NCBI GenBank assembly: GCA_036435485.1
Contig: CM071595.1
Location: forward strand, 106,136,580-106,200,579
Source: Saposhnikovia divaricata
Lineage: Eukaryota > Streptophyta > Magnoliopsida > Apiales > Apiaceae
Reading direction: 5' to 3'
DNA length: 64,000 nucleotides
Shown here in pieces: positions 44,384 through 56,561 of the stretch. Made by a program: the position numbers and the translations under genes. The notes under the pieces were generated by a model that did no database searches, had not been told where the DNA came from, and was given only the letters and a program-made list of their open reading frames with translations. Numbering within the stretch: position 1 is the first letter of the stretch; each line of letters starts with the position of its first letter.

Positions 44384-47300
44384 TTAATATTTCTGAATGT
44401 TTGGTAAAATTTCAGAATCGACTTCAATGTTGGAAGTGCTTGTTGTATCTTCAGATTCAGATGTAGAAAGAACTGTATCTTCAAGTCTTGTAGAAGAAGT
44501 TGCCTGTTTAGAATAATATTCAAGTAATAATACTTGAGTAGAAGTACAAACATCTTCATCCTTCTGATCTGGAGCTGAAGTATGATCATCCTGTCCTTCA
44601 CCAGTATTCTGTGTACTAACATCTACAAATCCTGACTCCTCCTTAGATTGATCAGATACTGTTGATGTCTCAATTCTAGCTGAAATTGGAAGTACATATA
44701 AAGGAATACTAGGATCATTAGGAATATCTTCTGGTACTGGTTGAGTAGAAGTTTGTCTTAGCATTTCACCTCTTCTGTTAATGATTCCTGTAAGCCTTTC
44801 TTTCTGTTTCTGAGCTTTAACTTCTGGCTTTGCATTGTGATGTGCTAAGTCATGCTTCTCATACATCTTGATAAAAGAATAAGTACCAGCATCCATACCA
44901 AGATTTTCAGACCAAGATTCAGGAAAAACCTGATCCCAGAAATCAAACGATGGTGGTTTCCTAATTTTCTCTCCCTCACTATGGAGTTGATCATCCATAC
45001 CCTCATTCTCACTTTGACTATCTAAAGTCAACACTCTTTCTACCTCTCCTTTTGCCTGGTCAGGAGCCAGCCTCTCTGTGTGTGGATCTATATCCATCTT
45101 TTCAAGTGTATCACTCAAATTTGGATAAGTGCTCTCATGACCTACAGAAAAATAGGGGTTAGAAGAAGTTTTTATACCTGAACTCACATGGAGAGAGGGT
45201 TCCTCATATGGCATGGGGCTTGAGGTTTTCTCTAAGGAGTGAGCTGCTATAGTCTCTGAACCCTTACAAACATCTACTTTCTTTGCAGAAACTACAGGCT
45301 CCAGTATACCACTTTCAGGTTTTACACTAGACTCTGATGTCTTCAGTAATACTTCATTAGACATCATAGCTAGTATGTCACCGTCTTTAAGTGTTGGTTG
45401 CTGAGACACACCCTCAAGGTGGATTGACTCTGAAAGAACAATATTGGTTTGATCTTCAGGAAAATCAATCAAAGTCATTCCTCCCATATCATATGGTCTC
45501 TCACTTGCAATTTCAGTCATCACAGAAGAACTTCCAGCATCAGCCATCACAGTTCCTGAGTCATCCAACCTCTGACTAGATGGTTCTTGTGTTGCAGTGA
45601 CTGTGATCTGATCTATTCCACTATTCACCACTGGTGCAATAGTATCTTCTGTTGACTGCTTCCCTCTATCAACTACCTCCTCTTGTTCACCTTGAGCTGA
45701 AGCATCTTCAACAATGACATCCTTGTCAAATAGATATGCATGAAGTGATTGAAGTGCAACATGCTTAGGAAGTCCAAATTTCTTGTATAATTCCTTTTGG
45801 ACTGATACATAGAAGTACGTCTTCATTAAATCAAGTCTTTGATGTAACAGTCCATATTCTCCAGGAAATGAAAATTTAGGAATTCAATCAGAAAATCTAG
45901 AACAGGCCTGGAAAGCTTCACTTTTAGAGAAATAAGTTCCATAGCCAGTCTGTATGTCAATGTAGTTTCCCATGAAGAATCAAGATCCAGATCTCTCTTG
46001 TCAGATACTGACTTGGATATAGCCTTATTTGTAGAGACCTGCATAATGTTAGTTGGACTTGACACTGTGTGTGTAGGTGACAAATGAATCTTTCTCCTTG
46101 TTCTCCTAGTATAGTGAGCAACAGATTTGTCTTGAGAAGACTCAAGAGGTGTAAACACAGAAGTGATCTTGGGATGAGATCTTTTTTCAATAGACACAGT
46201 CTTTTGAGAGACAGTATCCAGTAACTGTTTTCCCTTTTTTAGAACTACAGCCTTTTGGGAGACTGCAGCCTGGCTGTGACTAGGTGTTCCATCTCTTTGT
46301 CCTAGCTTAGAAAGTTGAATTGCAGCCTTCAATTTTGCTCTCTCAGCAAGAGATATATTATCATCATTTTCACTAGAACTACTACTTGAAATAACAAATC
46401 TTCTCTTCCTTACAACTGATGTCTTTTGAGAAACACCAGAGGTTGGCTTCTTTGAAACAATAGGCTGTGAATCAAAGTTTGGTTCTATAATTATTTCAGA
46501 GACTTCAATGTTTTTGGCTACTTGGGTAGACACAGGGGGTTCTCCTCCAACTGAGATTCCTGAGTCATTTCACCACCAAAGAAAGAAGAATTATAGATAG
46601 TAGGAAGATGAGTTCTTAGAAGTACCTGAACTTGATTTGGATAGTATAATGCAGGTATTTCATCTAGATTCTTTTCATTGTCCTTCTTTGTAATGTCAGA
46701 GAAAATTCTCTTTTGCTGTACATAAGAAGAAACACAATATTCTCTACCAAATCTAGCTTCAACATCAGAAATGAAATGGTTAATAAACAGTTGCATGAAT
46801 ATGTGATAATAAACCATATTCCTGTCATGATCTCTTGACCCAAGCTTAATACACATCTGATTTAAGATAATGTGACCAAAATTAATTACTCTGTTATAAA
46901 GCAAGGCATATGCAATATGTAATGTAACAGCAGTAATTTGTTGAAAAGAACTACATTTACCAGTAAAACATTTAGCAATTTGATCAAAGAAGAAAGATCA
47001 TTCTTTTCTAAGAAAGGATCTATTTAACTAGCTCATCATAACCTAATTTAGATAATATAGTTCTCACATCATCATCAGATGGTACATTCTCAAAATTCGT
47101 ACTAACAGGTAAGCGAAGTACTGAATTAACAACAGATTCAGTAAGATCAAATGAGTCTTGTCCTAAGTGTAGAACAATCTTACCTGATTGACTCTCAGTA
47201 GAATAAATTACCTCAGAATTCTCCCAAGCTTGTGAAACAGCTACTTGATTAATTTGTGGAGATGCTGTCAAGGCATAGCTTAATTGTCCTTTCTCCATAA

Positions 47301-47433
47301 AGTCCATTATCGGGTGAAAATCAGTTGACACCCCTTCCTTGTTGGTGATAGCTGCAACATGATTGTTCATCATAAAATCAAAGTCACCAAACTTGAAAGC
47401 TACTGATTTGGGTAGTCTTCTTTGAGTTGCCAT
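44384..47433 (-). pseudogene. SIRE-B aORF, frameshifted
   Basis: The N-terminal part from the ATG at 47433 (MATQRRLPKSVAFKFGDF, then QAWENSEV and LPVSTNFENVPSDDDV) belongs to the same family as the SIRE-A and SIRE-C aORFs. The frame is lost near 47020 and continues in two further frames: FINHFISDVEARFG and FSDITKKDNEKN near 46.6-46.9 kb, then a basic/serine-rich part from 46533, then an acidic 480-codon stretch to 44384. After the TAA at 44386-44384 the same frame resumes with a coiled coil and DVKKGE (44263-44246). Function unknown; inactive as written. Confidence 0.8.
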
Positions 47434-47553
47434 TTTGATCTGAAAAGAACTTAAGAAATCTTTGAAATTGATTAGTGATTTTGAGAACTCGAGAGTGTTT
47501 TTGCTTTAAAGAATGAAATTAGAGAAAGCAATTACACGATTAGAGTCTCAAAA

Positions 47554-47561
47554 TAATTATA
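47554..47561 (-). promoter_or_regulatory. Possible TATA box of SIRE-B aORF
   Basis: TATAATTA on the minus strand, about 120 bp before the aORF ATG. Weak consensus. Confidence 0.3.
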
Positions 47562-47749
47562 TTTCAAAAATATTTCAGACCCATTATCCACGTTGACACG
47601 TAGGTTGACAGGTGTCAGTCCCTGAAAAATGCAGTTACCTACGACTTTTGGAAAATAAAATCCAAAAATAATTTCAAGTAAATAAGTCAAGGTAAAATCA
47701 AGATAAAAATCAATACTGATCAGCTTCCTTTTCCTGATGTGATCTTCTC

Positions 47750-47846
47750 ATCAGGATAATCACACGATTCAATATGATTTCTGAATAAAAAGAATTACTA
47801 ATCCTGATGTGAACACACTTGTATTCCTGATCAATATCATCCTGAT
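47750..47846. promoter_or_regulatory. ATCAGGAT cluster between the two divergent promoters of SIRE-B
   Basis: The LTR 8-mer occurs at 47750, 47801 (reverse) and 47839 (reverse), between the aORF TATA (47561, leftward) and the antisense TATA (48036, rightward). Confidence 0.65.
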
Positions 47847-48035
47847 TCCAGAGACTAAATGAAGTTTCCACATGGCATTTTCTTTTACCTGTAAAAGAAA
47901 TAAATAAAATCTGAACAAAATCAATTGGTTAAATTCGTTCAATATTTCTTGGAAATACAAGAAATATAGTCACACATAAATATGACTGTCTGCATTGATA
48001 TTTCCCAAACGACTGTTCAGCTTCTCATGTCTTTC

Positions 48036-48043
48036 TATAAAAG
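48036..48043 (+). promoter_or_regulatory. TATA box of SIRE-B antisense ORF
   Basis: TATAAAAG, 63 bp before the ATG at 48099; predicts a leader of about 30-35 nt. Confidence 0.55.
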
Positions 48044-48098
48044 AAACCGACGTCTTATGCCATTCTCCAAAACCTTTTCATTCTTTTCTCTTTCCATC

Positions 48099-48389
48099 AT
48101 GACTTCCAACCCAAATCTTCATATGAACCCTAGCTTTTGGTTCATTACCACTGAGAAGTTCTTTACTCTTGATGATCAGGAGCAAGTAAACTATCTCTTA
48201 GAAAAGATAACTTTTCTCATTGAGTCAGATATTGTTGGTCTTAACCCAGATAATTTCCACGAATCTCCTCTAAACCATCTACCAGTTGGATACAATCCTC
48301 CTCTAATCTCTTCACACCTTGAGGATGAAGAATTTGGTGAAGAGTCTGAGGTTGATCTTGATGGAGATGCTATTCATCTTCTTCAATAA
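48099..48389 (+). CDS. SIRE-B antisense ORF, 96 aa, open
   Basis: It lies in the pol-aORF spacer, opposite in direction to the element. The frame is open further up to 47982, but the ATG at 48099 (MTSNPNLHMNPSFWFITTEK) fits the TATA spacing. The middle looks helical (VNYLLEKITFLIES) and the C-terminus is acidic (EDEEFGEESEVDLDGD). No known domain is recognised. It has stayed open although the sense aORF of the same copy is broken. An AATGAAAATACAAG element follows at 48581. SIRE-A has a counterpart at 6744-6487. It could encode a small regulator or act as an antisense RNA; neither is shown. Confidence 0.5.
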   Translation: MTSNPNLHMNPSFWFITTEKFFTLDDQEQVNYLLEKITFLIESDIVGLNPDNFHESPLNHLPVGYNPPLISSHLEDEEFGEESEVDLDGDAIHLLQ

Positions 48390-48580
48390 GCATGAAGATG
48401 AGTCAGCTGCTTTCACTCAAGTTGCCCAGACAAGAAATCCAATCTTGAGATGCTCCTTGTCCTGAAGTCGATCGTTGAGAATTGAAGCATTAACAGCTTT
48501 AGACAAGAATAGAATTATCAGTAGTAGTTAGACAAAAAGAAGAATTGTATTTCATTTTCATGTATGTAATGCTTTTGATT

Positions 48581-48594
48581 AATGAAAATACAAG
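48581..48594 (+). terminator. Possible poly(A) signal of SIRE-B antisense ORF
   Basis: AATGAAAATACAAG after a T-rich stretch, about 190 bp past the stop; compare 6298-6286 (minus) in SIRE-A. Confidence 0.35.
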
Positions 48595-48767
48595 TTTTCT
48601 TAATATCTACTTGTCTATCGTTGTTTATTGACTGACATGAATAATGATATAAATTATCAGTATGCATGTAATAAAACTTGCTAACATAGACTTAACAAAG
48701 CTCAGAATTGAACCACTAAATAACATGAACTTCAGAATTTGAAACAGTAAGACAAACAAATTTCACA

Positions 48768-48836
48768 ATCCTGATACTGACGATACAATCCTGATGTCAA
48801 TAATGATGACATCAGCATACTGATAGCAATCCTGAT
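48768..48836. promoter_or_regulatory. Second ATCCTGAT cluster in SIRE-B spacer
   Basis: Reverse complements of the LTR 8-mer at 48768, 48788 and 48829, between the antisense ORF and the end of pol. Confidence 0.65.
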
Positions 48837-48982
48837 GTTTATTAACAAGTCTATCATACTGTAATTTATCAAGATAAAATGTTACAGCTTAAGCATTTAA
48901 TAATCAAGTATAGATCCTGACAAAAATATCAAGTCTATAAGCTGAAACAACATACCTTGCTACTTGTGCAGATGTTAAAGAT

Positions 48983-49083
48983 CTAAAAATTTAACATTCC
49001 TAACTCACTAACCAATCTAATGAATGTAGCCTCATCAAGTGGTTTAGTTAGAATATCTGCAAGCTATTTGTCAGTAGGAACAA
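48983..49083 (-). pseudogene. pol: SIRE-B pol, C-terminal 33 codons
   Basis: The minus strand reads VPTDK, a TAG stop where other elements have Gln, then LADILTKPLDEATFIRLVSE and LGMLNF before the normal stop. This is the RNase H C-terminus. It is cut off at 49084 by T4. Confidence 0.85.
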
Positions 49084-51040
49084 TGTGACGCCCTCCCGAC
49101 CTGGGGCCTAGATCGGAGAGTCACTGACACAACTAGATGCAAACAACCTAAAATATAATATAAATAAAACATGCTGACTGGCCCCAACACTACTATCCAA
49201 GATCTTTCACAGGTAATGGTATGAAACAAGCAAGCCATCGTCTAACTAATTATTATTAGAAACCTGAATTCATAATATATTATTATTACAAACCAAAGTT
49301 CTCAAAAGTTCTATTGCCAATTCTCACAACTAACTAAAGATCTCCTCGTTGAGCTGTTATTACATCTACCTCGGGAGTTATCTCAAAACGGACCAACTCA
49401 GGGCCACGGTAGGTGCGCTTCCTTGCGGTTTGGATTGTACGAACCATAATTCTTAGATTACTGTCAAAAGGGTTAGACAAAATAATAATGAGCCAATGCT
49501 CAGCAAGTAACTAAAGATATCAACTGAATATAATACAACAGGGTATCGCAGAAGATGACAGTAATTCAAGATATGACATAAATATGCTGGAAGCGGTAAA
49601 AGCAATACTGGTATTTAGTAAAGTCAGGATATCATCTGATAAACAGGATAACAATAGATATTTCAAAATTGTGTAAAGTAATTGACATTTCAATCGGTAA
49701 ACCAATTTCATTTCATAGTAAATAAAAGGTAATCATCACTTTAAGAAAACTGATTGGAGGTTTTTATTTTATAACAGACAATACGGGTGATCAGCCCATA
49801 AAGTCCCCATACCGGACACAAAGTCCCTCTGGTCATCATTTCCTTTCATTAGGATAGCTTGGGTTCCCAAGAGGCAACACATTGGCCTATAAAGGTGTCG
49901 AACTGGACTGACCAGAACTACACATTACTATATCTCAAAAACTGACGGAACCAACATTACCCATCCGCCCCGTCTCTCCAATCGTCAGGAATCCGTGGAA
50001 ACCATTTAGACGGAGTCCCTAACATTTTTATTAGAAATCTTATTTTAAAACATCAGGCTTTACAAAACTCTTTTTAACTTTATAAAACATTTTAATACTT
50101 AATCCTATCGAAAATCTTTACTTCGAAGTACCTTCGACTCTCTGATAATAGATCAGCCTAGTCTAAGTAACTTCAAAGTATTTTAAGAAAATAACTCATT
50201 TTGATTCGCAATGATAAAAGTCAGAGGGTTTGACTAAGTGTTCTAACATCAATGAAAGAGGGTACAAGTCTGAATCAAGAAGATATAGACTCAAGTGAAA
50301 ATCTGGATTTCAATCAGAGTATAAGGGAACAGTCCAAGTCAAAGGTCAAAGATATCAATTAGGTTTAGTTTTGAAATCATTTGATCAAGTTGTAAAGTTT
50401 AAAAATCATTGATAAAGGGATAACAAGTTTGTAAAACAGTGTTTAGGGTAATATGATATTTGATAAGTATTTTAAAATCAACACAGGGTATCCGGGTTAC
50501 GGACATAAGTTAAGTAGAACACTGGTTTATCGGTCTGTCAATATGACTGGATTATAGTAAATCATAGGACATATATGGTCAAGAAGCAATTAAAAAGAAT
50601 TATGCTGGTCTAGGGTGTACATGTGTTGAACCAGGGTTTATCAATAAAGATTTTGGGTACATGCAAAGGTAAGTTTATAACAGAAATATGATCAACATGA
50701 TATAGAATAGGCATGCTTGAATCAACGAGATACAACAGTTTCAATAATATAAACTTTCAGAGGAAGGACAGAGTTACTTGCCTCCGGTAGAATGCAACAG
50801 CTCAACAGCTCAGCTTACTGAAACTCAACCTTAGCCTTTCCTTTATCGCTAGGTCCTACGTCCTTCTTATCTACACTTCTAATACGACTTATCCTAATCT
50901 ACCCAATCGACTCCTATAACGCATTACCATTTAACATATATATCGCATTCTTATTACGTACCTCACTAAGATCATGTAAGCACATAATCAAATAGCATTT
51001 ATAGCATGAAAGCACATAAGTCACTTAAGCACTCAGCAGC
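49084..51040 (-). repeat. T4: partial Tekay-type LTR
   Basis: It starts TGTGACGCCCTCCCGACC on the plus strand and contains ATGGTATGAAACAAGC, CGGGTGATCAGCC and GAGGCAACACATTGGCC, shared with T3 and, in reverse, T1. The right end is lost where the SIRE-C LTR begins. Confidence 0.6.
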
Positions 51041-51824
51041 TCGATATGACCGAATTCCATCGGTATGACCTAGCAGATTTGAGGTCGGTAAGACCTAATC
51101 CACTCAGCAGCTCGGTATGACCTAAATCTTTATGCTTAGTATGACTTAGATTTAAGTCATGTCGGTATGACCTAATTTAGGTCATACCGAACTAAACTTA
51201 ATCAAGACATAATCCATTCAGCATTTAATTAAGTCATATTGATCCTTTTAATTAATTAATGATTAACTAATTCATGATTAATTGATACAATAATTAACTT
51301 AATAAATGAATTAATTCTATTAGAATTAATTCATTAATTAAATCAATTAAATGATTTATATCAATTAAAAACAAATTAAATTAAATCAATAACCAATTAA
51401 TTTAATTCTTCCAAACCACGGAAAATAATAAAGAATTACCACTGACTTATGTTGACGTTCGATGTATTGTCTAGTTCATGAACGACTAACTTCAATGATG
51501 CTTCTTCACTTCTGACTTTAAGCTATGGTTTATTTCTTCTCTCAATTTTCTTGTACTTTAATTGATTTTCAATCTATCACTCGAAAAATCTCTGTCACTG
51601 TAAATGAATCCATTCACTTCAATGTTATACTGAGGCTTGATCAGATACCTGATACGTCTTCCAGTGTGAAACATCAAAACTATAGATTGACCTCCTTCTT
51701 TCTTCTGACAGATATTGCTTCCTGAGATTCCTGTGACAGATCATACGGATATTTACTTATTACAATTTGGTTTAAGTTGATTAAGATCCTCGAACTACAA
51801 ATAGGCTGATTCATATGCCTTTCA
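51041..51824 (-). repeat. SIRE-C 3' LTR, truncated
   Basis: It matches 63438-64000 at an offset of 12397 and then continues 221 bp to the PPT. The U5-side part, corresponding to 62764-63437, is missing. The palindrome with arms TCGGTATGACCTAA is at 51162-51190. Confidence 0.85.
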
Positions 51825-51838
51825 ATCTCCCCCTATTT
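51825..51838 (-). other. SIRE-C polypurine tract
   Basis: AAATAGGGGGAGAT on the minus strand, identical to that of SIRE-B, followed by the LTR start TGAAAGGC. Confidence 0.85.
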
Positions 51839-52077
51839 GTTTGTTAGACAATAACAACCAAATACCTAGAGGATACCTCAACTAATTCAACTTAACCAAA
51901 TGAAAGATAAAATATTAAACGTAAAGCAAATATCAAACAGTTCTGGTTTATATTAAACATTTCCAGATTCAAACAAAATGATAAATACAAGATAGATGAT
52001 CCTTTAGCCTGATCATATTTAACATATTCATATCTTGACCTATCTAGCTCTAAAGATAATACACGTAGAGCTGTTCT

Positions 52078-55000
52078 TCAATTACTGTCTTCTCGTCTAA
52101 ATTCTCCTTCTTCTGGCTCATCTGTGACTTGAAGTTTCATATGTAAATCAGAATCAACAAGACGCTCTCTTCTTGATGACAATCCTTGAGGTAAGACTAA
52201 AGGAATTCCAAGCTTCTTTCTCAGTTCACCTTGAAATTTCTTGTAATCTTTTATATTCGTTTGTGCATAGGATCGAATGTGATCTGCAGCTATTACCTTT
52301 TCTTCAGTCAAGAATCCATGATTTCTGAGAGTATATTCAGCATATACCAAGTGTTTTGCATGATGTTCATATAACTCATCTGTCTGAAGATTGATTGAAT
52401 GAAGTACCTCTCCCTTAAGAAATTTTACTTGTGGAGGATCCTTAATCACTTCTGGTCCAGCTCTTTCAGCAAATTCTTTGAACTTCTCATGTAACAACAC
52501 ACCTGGCTCAGAAGATGTTCTCACCTTAGGCCTAAGTACCCAAATCTCTGTCAGCGATCTGTCATAAAAGAATTGAATAGATACTCTGAAAGTTCCAACA
52601 TTATGACAATCCACAAATATTACCAGCTCATCAGATTTGGGTTCAAATACAGTAGTTATCCTGATGACTTCTACCTTTAAGGCCCTTATATACATATCAT
52701 GAATTGGATTTTCCAGTTTGAATTCCTCGAGAATTTCTCCAAGACGACGATCTTCATAATCAGAACTCTGAGGTGAATCAATTGCTTTTTGAGCACGTTC
52801 CCATTTGTCACCGCTCTTTAGTCTGATATATGTCTTTCTCTTCTCAACATTTATAGCATGTAATCGTTGTAATGCTTGCTGTTCAGCTTTCTGAAGTTCT
52901 TCATTTCGTGCAATTTGCTCTAATGACTTTTGAAGCTTTTCTTCTCTCATCAGCAAATTAGCTTCCCTCTGAGCAAATAATTCTTCAGATTCTTTCTCTG
53001 CTTGTTGAGCTTCATATTCAGATATCACTGGTTCTTCTTCTTCCCAGTGACTTAAATCTGGTTCAGGTAATTTCTCACCTTCATCAGAAAAATCAAAAAC
53101 ATCAAAAACATCAAGATTATCCGGTTCACCCGTGTAGAAATATTCTGTGTCTTTGACTTGATCATCTGCAACAACTTTCTTCTTCCCCTTATTTCTCCTG
53201 TCTTCACTGTCTGTATCAGATTTATCAGATTTACCTCATTTCTCCCCTTGTCCTTTCTCACCTTGTGATTTATGTGCCTGTTGTGATTTCTCCCCCTTAG
53301 TTGAGGAATCCTCTACAGATTTATCAGTTGCACCAGCTTCAGGATCTCGTTCATCATCATCACCACCTGTTCTTGCAAAGAATTCTCTTTCTTCAGTAGT
53401 TGGTGTGCGATTTTGACTGATCAGATGAAATAAATGCCTTAATCCTTTAGCTTGATGTGCATTTTGCTTCTCAATTTGATCTAGTCGAAAATCAGTAGAA
53501 CGCTGATTTTCATGCACTTCTTCCTGTAGATTGTCAACCTTGTTGGAGATTTCAGCAATAATTTTGTCTTGTGCCACAGTGACCTCACCAGAATCATCAA
53601 GAGCTTTTTCATGAGAAAGTTCGAGAGTTTTGATTTTATTAGTGAAGAATGTCTTCAAGTTGTTGATGTCACCCTTTATCGGAGTAAGCTGATTATCAAC
53701 AGAGGTGGATGGAGAAGACTGTTTATCCACTTGTGCTCGAAGTAATCTAGCTTCAGCTTTACTTGCTTCTAGTTCCCTTTCCAGATTTTGTATCTTTTGT
53801 AACAATGAGAGAGTGTATGTGTCTGTGTGTGCACTCACCTGAGTTTCACTCTAAATTTCACTCACCTGATGTGCATGTGTATCACTCAATTTTGTGGTAA
53901 TCCTCACATCACTCCTCTCAATTTCCTTAGCTTTTCCAGAAGCGGTACCTGCAGTTAAAATAACCCTAGCCTCCTCTGGGAAGGTCAGTGGTGGTGCAAT
54001 GGGAGTTCGCAAATCCCTGTCCTCAATCAATTCTACTTGTACATTTGGATTTGTAATCTGAATTGCTTCAGTAGTAGATTGATCAAGTTGCCTTCCACTT
54101 TCTTCAGTTGAAACTGCGAGTGGAAACTCCCTTGAGGGATCTAGGAATGTTTCTCCTAGGAGGGGAGATGATGGTTCCATTAAAGTTGGCAGGGAACCAA
54201 GATTTCCCTCAGAAGTCTGTGAAGACTCTTCTACCGTAACTATGGTAGGCACTGTTTCAGACTCAATGTGCTCTCCTGTCAATGTGTCCCTATTTTCATC
54301 ATAATCTATATGTTCTCCCATTATTAGTAATAACAAAGGGGTTGTGCTTGACACATTACAGGATGCCATGGCCCTATGGCGAATTTCAATAGTATCATCC
54401 TGTTGAGAGAATGATCCTAGTAACTGTTGCATGGCCATATCAACGTCCATATCTTGTTGGGAAGATACGGATGGGCTTACAGTTGCCTCTGAATCCGTTC
54501 TACTTTTCTTTCGTAGAGGCAGAGCTGTGGGTTCACTCATTATATTTCTTCTTTTCTTTGCTCTTTGAAAGGGAATTTTCTTTCTGGAGTAGAAAGTTTT
54601 AAGTGATGTAGATTCAGTGTTTGGCTCTATGACCGGGGTTCGAGATTGCGGTCTTACAATCCCTTGGTCAGCCCTATCAACCACTTGGGTTCCAGAAATA
54701 GATTGTTCATCAATAGAGAGATTAGAAGTCAATACCTGGTCAGCAGGTGCCGAAGAGATTGCAGCTTGAGTAGTTTGAACCATTTTTTCTTGAACAGGCT
54801 CAATTTGCTGGATAGGTACCTCTTGTTCAGCTTCAGGTTCAACTATTGGTTCTGCTTGCTAAGGTAGTGGTTCATTTTCTTCGGGTATAGGTACAGGTGC
54901 AATGATGGGTAGTTGTATAAAGTTTGACATGTATTGAGTGACAACTACTGGCACATTTGACAATTTAGGTCTGACACCGTAATCAGTGAATAATCTCGTC

Positions 55001-55716
55001 GAAGGTTTACCCGACACCAATGCTTCACTATTTAGAAATGGAGCATGATATTGTAGTTCTACCAAATGATTAAAAATCAAGGAAAGAAATCTTGGGTAAA
55101 AACATTGAACTTTATCGCCCCTGTCAAAATTCCTTTTAGCATTGATGACTCTTCTAACCATCGGTCCACACAGAAGGCTGCCAATGTTGATTCTTCGATT
55201 ATAAGCAACTGCAAATCCAATATGCTGTATAAAGGAAGGTAATATTCCGAAGTTGCTTTTTGTTGAATTGGCAAAAACCTTGGCTAGTGTGTCGAACACA
55301 TAATCCCATTCCTGAACTAGAAACTTTTTATTCAAGACAGGAACATCTGCTCTGTCTTGATAATGAATACCAACAAAGAAATTAGTTAATTCCTCATCTG
55401 ACGGATAATCCTCAAAATTGTCATTTGGAAAGTTTAAGACCGTATTAATGACAGATTCATCCACTGTGTACTGATTGTCTCCAAGAGTGAAAACAAACGA
55501 TCTGTTATCGCTAGAAACGACAGCAGTAGTACACATAATTCGTAGGGGTTCAATTTTTAAAGGAGTATCTAAACTCAAAGCAGTGCGAACTAGTGAATGA
55601 TCATTCAGAAAACGAATCCATGGTCGAAAACGTTCAAGTGAACATTTTTCGGGATCAAAATATCCGATCAAATTATGCTTAACTATTTCAAATCGAACAT
55701 TGTTATTACCAGCCAT
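52078..55716 (-). pseudogene. SIRE-C aORF, 1212 codons, three in-frame stops
   Basis: From the ATG at 55716 (MAGNNNVRFEIVKH) a single frame runs to 52078 with stops TAG 54861-54859, TAG 53853-53851 and TGA 53238-53236 and no frameshift. The N-terminal 270 residues match the aORF family (SDEELTNFF, QEWDYVFDTLAKVF, QHIGFAVAYNRRINIGS). Then come basic patches (KKIPFQRAKKRR, RKKSR), an acidic region, a coiled coil near 53.4-53.8 kb, the purine-tract-encoded KGEK, an acidic linker, a Glu/Gln-rich helix and a C-terminal domain. All three stops could each derive from one C-to-T change (CAG or CGA). It lies downstream of a TATA-like box and a motif cluster. Confidence 0.85.
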
Positions 55717-56094
55717 TTTTATCAAATATTAACACTTTGAAAATTTCAGATTTTACAAAATAATTAATTAAATTGATTTATTTCGAATTAATAATTAATT
55801 AAAAATTCGAAAATAATCAAAGTTGTTCAAAAATTCTGAAAAATTCACACAATGATCTTGATTACAACACGAACACACGTATATTTTTAGTTTTTGCAAA
55901 ATCGAAGCCAAATGATCCGAAAAATAGATCGAATTTTCGTTTTTCAATTTCGTAACTTCCTTAAAACTGAACCAAATCTTGATTTTAAACTATCAAAATG
56001 ACGAGAATCAGATGGGTATCAGCTAATGTTCTCAAATCGATGATTGGTTGTGATTTCAGACGAAAATTTGGCAGAGTTTCGTGTGTGTATCGTA

Positions 56095-56102
56095 TGTATA
56101 TA
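56095..56102 (-). promoter_or_regulatory. Possible TATA box of SIRE-C aORF
   Basis: TATATACA on the minus strand, about 380 bp before the aORF ATG and just downstream of the TATGACTTAA cluster. Confidence 0.35.
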
Positions 56103-56223
56103 TTATCAGAGGGTTTTCTGTGACTTAACACGAGAAAGACTTAAACTACAATAAGACTTAACTCTCTACTCAGTACAATAAGACTTAACTCTCTACTCTG
56201 TTGTATATATACACAAGGCTGAA

Positions 56224-56561
56224 TATGACTTAACTTGATTATGACTTAATTATATACAAACTGTCAAAAACATTTTAATCTCGATTATGACTTAATGTAT
56301 GCACAACTGACTCTTTTATGACTTATTATACTAATATGACATAAATCAATATGATTTAATAAAATAGAACTAAGACTCGATTAAGACTTAAATTAACTTG
56401 ACAAAATTTAAGACTTAACTAATTACTAACGAATATGACTTAATTCGTTATGACTTAATCTATATAAGACTAAATCTGATCAATATAACAAATAAGTCAT
56501 ACCGACCAGAAAAATAATTAAAAACAAGTCATATTGCAGTTTAGATTAATTTTAAGTCATA
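56224..56561 (-). promoter_or_regulatory. TATGACTTAA cluster in SIRE-C spacer
   Basis: Exact TATGACTTAA at 56224, 56240, 56286, 56434 and 56449, and reversed at 56552. The LTR has the same 10-mer at 63251 and many copies of its one-base variant TATGACCTAA. Confidence 0.75.

Larger units (their letters stand above)
43199..49083 (-). mobile_element. SIRE-B: Sirevirus-type copia element, 5'-truncated
   Basis: On the minus strand: end of pol (49083-48983), spacer with an antisense ORF, decayed aORF, PPT and a 752-bp 3' LTR. LTR T4 cuts pol off at 49084, and the rest of pol and gag are absent. Frameshifts in the aORF show it is older than SIRE-A. Confidence 0.85.
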
